Source of the DNA: an uncultured Maribacter sp.
GTDB lineage: Bacteria; Bacteroidota; Bacteroidia; Flavobacteriales; Flavobacteriaceae
DNA length: 64,000 bases
Direction: 5' to 3'
NCBI GenBank assembly: GCA_947504045.1
Contig: CANNFY010000002.1
Location: forward strand, 434,001 to 498,000
The stretch's first letter is position 1; every line of letters starts with the position of its first letter. Positions 57,851 to 64,000 of the stretch are shown one piece after another. A program made the position numbers and the translations under genes. The notes below the pieces were generated by a model. That model saw only the letters and a program-made list of their open reading frames with translations, ran no database searches and had not been told where the DNA came from.

Positions 57851-57867
57851 GACAAACAATATGCCAA
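57851..57867 (-). promoter_or_regulatory. sigma-54-like (-24/-12) promoter of dnaK
   Basis: TTGGCATATTGTTTGTC has the same TTGGCA-N6-TTG core and spacing as the site at 29435-29451. It predicts a start about 40 bases before the dnaK ATG. Confidence 0.5.
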
Positions 57868-57878
57868 GCAAAAAAAAC

Positions 57879-57891
57879 TGACAGGTTGTCA
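57879..57891. promoter_or_regulatory. TGACA-GGT-TGTCA inverted repeat upstream of dnaK
   Basis: A perfect 5-bp inverted repeat with 3-bp spacer, located 11 bases upstream of the -24 box; such a site could bind an activator or heat-shock regulator. A further TGACA half-site lies at 57850-57854. Confidence 0.5.
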
Positions 57892-58004
57892 TTTTTAGAC
57901 TACTAACTAAAGTTTACAAGCAAAAGAAACCTGCTACTACTGCCATTACAACTACTTTTACACTCTTATTCTTATGGTTTTATGACAAGTATGCTATGCC
58001 GCTA

Positions 58005-59279
58005 TTACTTTACTTTGTCTTTTAATGTAAGTATTTCTTTCCACTGTGTAGTATAGCGTGGGCTACGCTCTTCTTTTATAAGTTCCCACTCTTTTACTCG
58101 TGTACCTATTAATGCAGAAGCAACTTTTAATTTTCCAAACTTTATGTTTAAATCATCTACTACTTTTGTTAGCGCTTTTTTTGATGCAGAAGGTGGTTCA
58201 AACAAATTAGCCTGCACATGTTTTTCTGGAGTAATACTTAAAAGGTTAACTCCTACTTTTTTATAACGATAGCCTTTTTTATATATAAGATGTAATGCCT
58301 TTTTTGCTTCTGTTACCAAAATAAAAGTGTCGTTGGTAGGAGTTGCTAATTTTACTGTAATACCTTTAGAGTACTGACTATCTCTTGCACTAAAGTAATT
58401 TGTCATTAAAAAAACATGTATAGCTCCTGCACAAGAATTTTGCGCTCGTAAAACTTCGGCAACCTCTCCTACATAATAAGAGCATGCTTCTTCTATTATA
58501 TCTAAATTTTCTAATTTTTTTCCAAAAGATTTTGCTGTACCTATTGCCTTTTTCTTTTTAGGCTCTGTAACAAATTCCATTACAGATTCTCCTCTTAGTT
58601 CTCGCCATGTACGCTCCCCTACTACAGTCATTTCTTTACGCACCCATGCCAATGGTAATTGCGTAAAGTCATATGCAGAAGCTACTCCTAATGCCATAAC
58701 ACGCTTACTATGTTTTCTACCAATACCCCAAACATCTTTAACAGCACACCATTTAAGGGCTTCTACCCTTTCTTCTTCTGATTTTATAACGCAAACATGA
58801 TTTTTGTTCGGAATTTTTTTAGACATCTTATTAGCTAATTTAGATAGCCCTTTTGTTTTAGCAATACCTACACCTACTGGTAAACCTGTTAATCTATAAA
58901 TAGTATTTTTTATTTGATGCCCATATTCTTCTAACATCTCCTCAGGAACATCGCTTAGATCTATAAAAGACTCGTCTATGCTATATATTTCTACTTTTGA
59001 AGAAAAAGTTCTTAATATATTAACCACCCGTTGCGACATTTCTCCATACAACGTATAATTTGAAGAAAAAAAAATCACTTTGTTAGCTATAAGCTGTTTT
59101 TTTATTTTAAATACAGGCTCAAACATTGGAATTTTGGTTAGCGCCTTTGCTTCTTTATTTGCCGCAATAATACAACCATCATTATTACTCAATACCACCA
59201 CAGGCTTACCTATTAAATCTGGCCTAAAAACCAATTCACATGAAGCGTAAAAGCTATTACAATCTACTAATGCTATCAT
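58005..59279 (-). CDS. umuC: Y-family DNA polymerase, UmuC subunit of DNA polymerase V
   Basis: The 424-residue translesion polymerase has DinB/UmuC palm motifs: [22 protein letters not shown] (with Asp6), [11 protein letters not shown] (with the catalytic Asp-Glu pair), and [23 protein letters not shown]. Finger, thumb and little-finger parts follow to the C-terminus, so the protein looks full-length. It copies damaged DNA together with the UmuD subunit encoded immediately before it; their frames overlap by four bases. Confidence 0.93.
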   Translation of the reverse strand: MIALVDCNSFYASCELVFRPDLIGKPVVVLSNNDGCIIAANKEAKALTKIPMFEPVFKIKKQLIANKVIFFSSNYTLYGEMSQRVVNILRTFSSKVEIYSIDESFIDLSDVPEEMLEEYGHQIKNTIYRLTGLPVGVGIAKTKGLSKLANKMSKKIPNKNHVCVIKSEEERVEALKWCAVKDVWGIGRKHSKRVMALGVASAYDFTQLPLAWVRKEMTVVGERTWRELRGESVMEFVTEPKKKKAIGTAKSFGKKLENLDIIEEACSYYVGEVAEVLRAQNSCAGAIHVFLMTNYFSARDSQYSKGITVKLATPTNDTFILVTEAKKALHLIYKKGYRYKKVGVNLLSITPEKHVQANLFEPPSASKKALTKVVDDLNIKFGKLKVASALIGTRVKEWELIKEERSPRYTTQWKEILTLKDKVK

Positions 59280-59641
59280 TTACAAGAATGTATTATATAC
59301 GTAATAACCCCCCAAAGCGTAAATTCTTTATTCTTTTCTAGTTCCACTCTAATTACTTTAAACTCTCCCTCTATAATAACCATAGCTAAACTATTTTCTT
59401 TTGGGTAAAAAGAACGGTCTATAATTAAAACATCATTCTTAAAAATAGCAAACTCTTTTAATGCATTACTATCTATACGTACATAAAATGTAGCATCGTT
59501 GTTTGTAATTAACTCTTGATCTAAACTTATTTTAGGTTCCATATAATGTGTAGCAGGACTTGGAAACCCCGTTTGTTTAGACACTTCTGGCGTATGCTGC
59601 CTTTCTAGTTTTTTAAGCTTACCGTGAGAAAATGTTTCCAT
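59276..59641 (-). CDS. umuD: UmuD-like subunit of DNA polymerase V lacking the usual catalytic dyad
   Basis: The 121-residue protein matches UmuD/S24 LexA-type peptidases: the [12 protein letters not shown] cleavage region, [28 protein letters not shown] and GEFKVIRV. In ungapped alignment to E. coli UmuD the numbering coincides: the Cys24-Gly25 cleavage pair is Thr24-Gly25, the nucleophile Ser60 is Ala60 and the general base Lys97 is Ile97. If so, it cannot cleave itself. Alternatively Ser58 and Lys95 could fulfil the roles with a small local shift, which only a structure could settle. Precedes umuC in a coupled pair. Confidence 0.85.
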   Translation of the reverse strand: METFSHGKLKKLERQHTPEVSKQTGFPSPATHYMEPKISLDQELITNNDATFYVRIDSNALKEFAIFKNDVLIIDRSFYPKENSLAMVIIEGEFKVIRVELEKNKEFTLWGVITYIIHSCK

Positions 59642-59654
59642 GGCACAAAAATAT

Positions 59655-59697
59655 GGATATATTACTTATTTTTGGAATATATCCGTAAAAATAAGTA
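59655..59697. promoter_or_regulatory. interleaved inverted repeats between umuD and sdaA
   Basis: Two perfect inverted repeats interlock: GGATATATT / AATATATCC (59655-59663 and 59676-59684) and TTACTTATTTTT-type arms ACTTATTTTT / AAAAATAAGT (59664-59673 and 59687-59696). A TATTTTTG box (minus, 59646-59653) lies between this and the umuD start, so an operator controlling umuDC is likely. With that box, the mRNA would start at or very near the ATG. Confidence 0.6.
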
Positions 59698-59759
59698 GTA
59701 CAGAAAGTAAAATTAGTTGGTATATTTACCTATTAAGTTATAATTACAGTAAACAAATT

Positions 59760-61184
59760 ATGGAGTCTATAAGTACTTTTGATATGCTTAAGATTGGAAT
59801 TGGCCCATCTAGTTCCCACACTCTTGGTCCGTGGCGTGCCGCAGAAAAATGGATAAAAGAATTAAAACAAGAAAACGTATTTACACAAGTTTCTGCTGTA
59901 AACATATACATTTATGGTTCTCTTTCTTTAACCGGAAAAGGGCATGCTACAGATTATGCTTTAATGCTCGGTTTATCCGGACAAGACCCAGAATATATAC
60001 CTATAGCAAACATAACCACAATTGTATGCAAAATTAAAGAAGAAAAACTTATTGAGCTTAACGGAGAAATTACACTCCCTTTTAACCCTGAAAAAAACAT
60101 TATTTTTAAAAAAGAGTTTCTTCCTTTTCATGCTAACGGAATAACATTTGAAGCTACACTTGAATTTGGCGAAAAAATCAGCTCTACGTATTACTCTATT
60201 GGTGGTGGCTTTGTAGTTAAAGAGGCGCTTAATAAAACAGAAAAAAATATAGCATTATTTAAGCAATTTCCTTTTCCTATTGCTACTGGAGAGCAGTTAC
60301 TAAAATTTTGTAAAAACGAGAATAAAAGTGTTTCTGAAATTGTTTTAGAAAACGAAAAATCTCTTAATACAAATGCACACATAGACAAAGAATTACGTCG
60401 TATCTGGAACACTATGCTAGAATGTATGTATACTGGTTGCCATACCGAAGGAAAACTACCAGGAGGGCTTAATGTTACCCGTAGAGCATATGATATACAC
60501 AACTCTTTAAAAGGAGAACTACCATACACTTCTCCACACGAATGGTTAAATACAATCCGAAAAACAGAAGTAAAATTTAGGCAAATTTTAAAATGGGTTA
60601 GTTGTTTTGCTTTAGCCGTAAATGAAGTAAACGCTTCTCTTGGAAGAGTAGTTACCGCACCTACCAATGGTAGCGCTGGAGTAGTACCAGCCGTACTTAT
60701 GTATTATTTAGTTATAGAAAATCATGAAGGTTCTTTTGAACATATTAAAAAATTTCTTCTAGTTGCAGGAGAAATAGGTAGTATTTTTAAGAAAGGTGCT
60801 ACCATATCTGCAACCATGGGTGGTTGCCAAGCAGAAATTGGTGTTTCTTCTGCAATGGCTGCTGCAGCTTTAACAGAGGTATTAGGTGGTTCTCCAGAAC
60901 AAGTACTTATGGCTGCGGAAATTGCCATGGAACACCATTTAGGGTTAACCTGTGATCCTATTGGTGGATTAGTACAAATACCATGTATTGAACGTAACTC
61001 TATGGGAGCCATAAAAGCCATTAATGCTGCAGAACTTGCACTTAGCTCTAAACCAGAAGACGCAAAAGTACCTTTAGACAAAGTAGTTAATACCATGTGG
61101 GAAACTGCTAAAGATATGAGCTCTAAATACAAAGAAACTTCTAAAGGAGGTTTAGCCGTAGGCGTGTATTTAAGCGATTGTTAA
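59760..61184 (+). CDS. sdaA: L-serine ammonia-lyase
   Basis: The 474-residue protein is a single-chain L-serine dehydratase: MESISTFDMLKIGIGPSSSHTLGPWRAAEKWI (beta domain), and the alpha part with cysteines for the [4Fe-4S] cluster (TMGGCQAEIGVSSAMAAA, LTCDPIGGLVQIPCIERN). It converts L-serine to pyruvate plus ammonia. The start is the ATG at 59760; a longer frame from 59640 adds residues that do not fit the family and would overlap the umuD promoter. Confidence 0.95.
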   Translation: MESISTFDMLKIGIGPSSSHTLGPWRAAEKWIKELKQENVFTQVSAVNIYIYGSLSLTGKGHATDYALMLGLSGQDPEYIPIANITTIVCKIKEEKLIELNGEITLPFNPEKNIIFKKEFLPFHANGITFEATLEFGEKISSTYYSIGGGFVVKEALNKTEKNIALFKQFPFPIATGEQLLKFCKNENKSVSEIVLENEKSLNTNAHIDKELRRIWNTMLECMYTGCHTEGKLPGGLNVTRRAYDIHNSLKGELPYTSPHEWLNTIRKTEVKFRQILKWVSCFALAVNEVNASLGRVVTAPTNGSAGVVPAVLMYYLVIENHEGSFEHIKKFLLVAGEIGSIFKKGATISATMGGCQAEIGVSSAMAAAALTEVLGGSPEQVLMAAEIAMEHHLGLTCDPIGGLVQIPCIERNSMGAIKAINAAELALSSKPEDAKVPLDKVVNTMWETAKDMSSKYKETSKGGLAVGVYLSDC

Positions 61185-61281
61185 AGCTACTATTTTACAA
61201 CACACCTTTTACAATTTATATGTAAGAACCTTATAGAATTAAACAAATCTCCTTATTTTTATCAAACTTAAAAAAACACGA

Positions 61282-62100
61282 ATGTCTACAGCAAAAAAAG
61301 AATATAAAAGAGTTACTGTAAAGTCCCTTGTGGATATGAAAAAAAATGGCGAAAAAATATCTATGCTTACTGCTTATGATTACTCTATGGCAAAAATTGT
61401 AGATGCTGCTAATGTAGATGTAATATTAGTAGGAGATTCCGCTAGTAATGTTATGGCTGGCCATGAAACAACTTTACCAATAACTCTGGATCAAATGATA
61501 TACCACGCATCTTCTGTAATACGCGCTGTTAAAAGAGCGTTGGTGGTTGTAGATTTACCTTTTGGTAGTTACCAAAGTGACCCCAAAGAGGCTTTGCGTT
61601 CTGCTATTAGAATAATGAAAGAGAGTGGCGCTCATGCGGTTAAATTAGAAGGCGGATTAGAAATTAAAGAGTCTATAAAAAGAATTTTAAATGCCGGTAT
61701 TCCTGTAATGGGGCATTTAGGGCTAACACCACAATCTATATACAAATTTGGCACCTATACCGTACGCGCTAAAGAAGAAGAAGAAGCAGAAAAATTAATG
61801 AAAGATGCTAAAATGCTAGAAAAAATAGGCTGTTTTGGTGTTGTAGTAGAAAAAATACCTGCAGATTTAACTAAAAAAGTATCTGAAAGTATTTCTATAC
61901 CTACCATTGGTATTGGTGGAGGAAAACATGCAGATGGACAAGTTTTAGTTATTCATGACTTATTAGGTATGACACACGAATTTAATCCTCGTTTTTTACG
62001 TAGATACATGAATCTTTATGACGAAATGAGTGCTGCAATTTCGAACTATGTTGATGACGTAAAAAGTAAAGATTTTCCTAATGATGAAGAGCAATATTAA
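61282..62100 (+). CDS. panB: 3-methyl-2-oxobutanoate hydroxymethyltransferase PanB
   Basis: The 272-residue TIM-barrel enzyme has the PanB motifs [58 protein letters not shown] and [22 protein letters not shown]. It transfers a hydroxymethyl group to 2-oxoisovalerate for pantothenate/CoA synthesis. panC and panD are not adjacent. lspA follows after four bases, so an operon with lspA and the pseudouridine synthase is likely. Confidence 0.96.
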   Translation: MSTAKKEYKRVTVKSLVDMKKNGEKISMLTAYDYSMAKIVDAANVDVILVGDSASNVMAGHETTLPITLDQMIYHASSVIRAVKRALVVVDLPFGSYQSDPKEALRSAIRIMKESGAHAVKLEGGLEIKESIKRILNAGIPVMGHLGLTPQSIYKFGTYTVRAKEEEEAEKLMKDAKMLEKIGCFGVVVEKIPADLTKKVSESISIPTIGIGGGKHADGQVLVIHDLLGMTHEFNPRFLRRYMNLYDEMSAAISNYVDDVKSKDFPNDEEQY

Positions 62101-62103
62101 TGT

Positions 62104-62601
62104 ATGCCATTAACTAAACTAACAAAAAGAGCCTTAATTTTAATAGTGGTTTTACTTAATATTGGATGCGATCAAATTTCTAAAAACATAGTTCGTAACA
62201 ATGTTATACCTGAAGATTATATTGAAGTAATTGGAGATAATTTTATTTTAACAAACGTTGAAAATACTGGTGCAATGCTTGGTTTTGGAGAAAACCTACC
62301 TCCTATTATTAAACGTATTTTATTACAAGGAATACCGGTTATAGTTTTACTTGTAATACTCTATAGAACCTTATTAAAAACACACTTAAACACCACCCTA
62401 TCTATAGCATTTGCTTTTGTTATTGGTGGCGGAATAGGAAATCTTATAGATCGTATCTTGTATAATTCTGTTACAGACTTTTTTCATATAAAGATTGGCT
62501 TTATAAAAACAGGCGTTTTTAATATGGCAGACGTTTCTGTAACTATAGGTGCTCTTATAATTTTGTTTATTTCTATTCGTTATAAAAACCTTGAAATTTA
62601 G
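62104..62601 (+). CDS. lspA: prolipoprotein signal peptidase II
   Basis: The 165-residue membrane protease has four hydrophobic helices and both catalytic-Asp motifs: GGGIGNLIDRI and FNMADVSVTIG. It removes the signal peptide of lipoproteins in the inner membrane. It starts four bases after panB and its TAG stop shares one base with the GTG start of the next gene. Confidence 0.95.
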   Translation: MPLTKLTKRALILIVVLLNIGCDQISKNIVRNNVIPEDYIEVIGDNFILTNVENTGAMLGFGENLPPIIKRILLQGIPVIVLLVILYRTLLKTHLNTTLSIAFAFVIGGGIGNLIDRILYNSVTDFFHIKIGFIKTGVFNMADVSVTIGALIILFISIRYKNLEI

Positions 62602-63299
62602 TGGCTATTAAAACACTTTCTAATGCTAATAATCTACAAGTTCTTTATGAGGACAACCATATTATTGCCATTAATAAAAGACCAGGTGATATTGTACAAG
62701 GAGACAAAACAGGCGATACGCCATTAAGTGATATTGTAAAAAAATACATTAAAATAAAATACAACAAGCCTGGCAATGTATATTTAGGTGTAGCACATAG
62801 GTTAGACAGGCCTACATCGGGCATTGTAGTTTTTGCAAGAACCTCTAAGGCTCTACCCAGATTAAATAAACTATTTGCAGAAAAGGAAGCTCAAAAAACA
62901 TATTGGGCAATAGTAAAAAACAAACCAGAAAAAGAAGTCAGCACTTTAACCCACTGGTTAAAAAGAAATACAAAACAAAATAAATCTTACGCAAATAAAA
63001 AAGAAGTTACAGATAGCAAAAAAGCTATTTTAGAATACAAGCTTATTAAAAAACTAGACAACTTTTATTTACTTGAAATAGATTTAAAAACAGGAAGACA
63101 CCATCAAATACGCTCACAATTAACCGCCATTGGTTGTCCAATTAAAGGAGATTTAAAATATGGGTTTAACCGTAGTAATAAAGACGGTAGTATACACCTA
63201 CATGCCAGAAAATTATCTTTTATACACCCTGTAAAAAAAGAACCTATTACTATATTAGCACCTACACCAAACGATCCTGTTTGGAACGCCACTAATTAA
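62601..63299 (+). CDS. RluA-family 23S rRNA pseudouridine synthase
   Basis: The 232-residue protein has the RluA/RsuA core with the catalytic Asp69 in HRLDRPTSGIVVFARTSKALPRLN and the KTGRHHQIRSQL motif. It makes pseudouridine in rRNA or tRNA; the exact position cannot be read from sequence. There is no N-terminal S4 domain, so it is RluA-like rather than RluB/C/D with S4. GTG start overlaps the lspA stop by one base. Confidence 0.88.
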   Translation: MAIKTLSNANNLQVLYEDNHIIAINKRPGDIVQGDKTGDTPLSDIVKKYIKIKYNKPGNVYLGVAHRLDRPTSGIVVFARTSKALPRLNKLFAEKEAQKTYWAIVKNKPEKEVSTLTHWLKRNTKQNKSYANKKEVTDSKKAILEYKLIKKLDNFYLLEIDLKTGRHHQIRSQLTAIGCPIKGDLKYGFNRSNKDGSIHLHARKLSFIHPVKKEPITILAPTPNDPVWNATN

Positions 63300-63310
63300 T
63301 ATTTTACCCC

Positions 63311-64000
63311 CTATTTTTTCATAGACCTAATACTTTCAACTACAACAGAACTTAATATTAAGCCCCCTCCTATTATAGTTCTCCAAGTAGGAACTTCATG
63401 CAAAAAAAGGACTCCTAATATTATACCATAAATTGGCTGAACACTCCCTAAAATACTTGCGCTGGTAATAGAAAAATTTTTAAAACTATTTAAAAACAAC
63501 GTATGTCCTATTGCTGTTGTTAAAAGTGCCAAAGCCAATAGAGGCATCCATTGCTCTATAACTAAACTAACATCTGTAAAAAATAATGTTGGAAGCAAAA
63601 CAAAACCCGCTATTGCTACCTGATAGAACATTAAACTAGAACCATTGTAACTAGCAACACTTTTCTTTAAAAGTAAATTTCTTAAAGCATAAATAAAAGC
63701 AGAAAGTAAACCTAAACCTATTGCTTTAGTGTAATTACTTTCTAAATCAAAATTTGGAGCTAAATAAAAAATACCTAATAGCACTAAAAATGCTAAAAGT
63801 AGGTGCATTTTTTCAAATTTTGTTTTTAAAACAAAAGGCTCTAAAAATGCTGTAATCACTGGATATGTAAATAAAGACAACATTCCTATAGCTACATTAG
63901 ATAAATGCAAAGAATAGAAATAAGTTACCCAATGAATACATAAAAAAAGTCCACTTATTACAAGTGGAATTCTATCTTTTACCGCAACGTAAAAAGAAAC
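63311..64000 (-). CDS. EamA/DMT family transporter, partial (runs off the window)
   Basis: The frame is open to the right edge with no stop, so the N-terminus is missing. The visible 229 residues contain several membrane helices with typical DMT patterns: ISGLFLCIHWVTYFYSLHLSNVAIGMLSLFTYPVITAFLEPF, then a second half with SASILGSVQPIYGIILGVLFLHEVPTWRTIIGGGLILSSV. Family members move metabolites or drugs. The TTG at 63910 inside the frame is not the start, because similarity continues well upstream of it. Confidence 0.8.
   Translation of the reverse strand, partial: VSFYVAVKDRIPLVISGLFLCIHWVTYFYSLHLSNVAIGMLSLFTYPVITAFLEPFVLKTKFEKMHLLLAFLVLLGIFYLAPNFDLESNYTKAIGLGLLSAFIYALRNLLLKKSVASYNGSSLMFYQVAIAGFVLLPTLFFTDVSLVIEQWMPLLALALLTTAIGHTLFLNSFKNFSITSASILGSVQPIYGIILGVLFLHEVPTWRTIIGGGLILSSVVVESIRSMKK

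Noticed and set aside
59640-59759. Longer sdaA start at 59640
   Set aside because: The added 40 residues do not resemble serine dehydratases and would overlap the umuD promoter and inverted repeats.

Overview
The window looks like chromosomal DNA from a member of the Flavobacteriaceae (Bacteroidota), probably marine. The evidence is the strongly AT-rich composition, the Bacteroidota -7 promoter box TAnnTTTG in front of several genes, a PorP/SprF-like protein of the type IX secretion/gliding family, DUF4834 and TIGR03643 proteins, carboxypeptidase-regulatory/TonB-type outer-membrane receptors, and a PLP enzyme pair resembling the sulfonolipid (capnine) pathway. It is densely packed. I found no tRNA, rRNA, insertion sequence, prophage or CRISPR array. 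The left edge cuts a photolyase-like gene and the right edge cuts an EamA transporter.

Layout. 1-2.8 kb: a minus-strand light/DNA-repair operon (TIGR03643 protein, photolyase, flavin reductase, DUF2256 mini-protein, second photolyase-like protein). 3.1-8 kb: a small membrane exporter, a PD40-repeat protein, a PorP/SprF-SPOR fusion and an unusual response regulator. 8-14.5 kb: a minus-strand thiamine operon (thiS-thiC-thiE-like-thiD-thiE-thiG-thiH) led by a TPP riboswitch. 14.6-24.4 kb: glycosyltransferase, BatA-type protein, a dihydroorotase homologue without its metal ligands, two small membrane proteins, an esterase, a metallo-hydrolase, a conserved unknown protein, Bcp and a cysteine-free Nth. 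24.4-26.3 kb: two tandem copies of an ECF-type sigma factor, each followed by a 47-codon gene. 26.6-31.6 kb: uvrA, a very basic secreted protein behind a sigma-54-like promoter, and a Tat-type sugar isomerase/epimerase.

31.7-37.1 kb: a surface-glycan operon (YfhO, GT4, flippase) and DUF4834. 37.2-44.9 kb: an outer-membrane transporter-like protein, a half DEAD-box protein, a GNAT-like protein, the probable cysteate fatty-acyltransferase and cysteate synthase, and an oligopeptidase. 45-47.6 kb: YbaB, thioredoxin-like, OmpA-like and YegP-like proteins. 47.9-51.2 kb: an ATP-grasp / alpha-E / transglutaminase operon of unknown product. 51.2-55.8 kb: prfB with its programmed frameshift, an ArsC-like protein, and a secreted protein with an outer-membrane receptor. 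55.9-63.3 kb: dnaK, umuDC (UmuD lacking the usual catalytic dyad), sdaA, panB, lspA and an RluA-type synthase.

The most interesting items are the duplicated sigma/mini-gene module, the UmuD with interleaved inverted repeats at its promoter, the ATP-grasp/alpha-E/transglutaminase operon, the sulfonolipid enzyme pair, the pseudo-dihydroorotase, and two matching sigma-54-like promoters (dnaK and the basic secreted protein). All functional calls come from reading the sequence and remembered family features. No database search was run.
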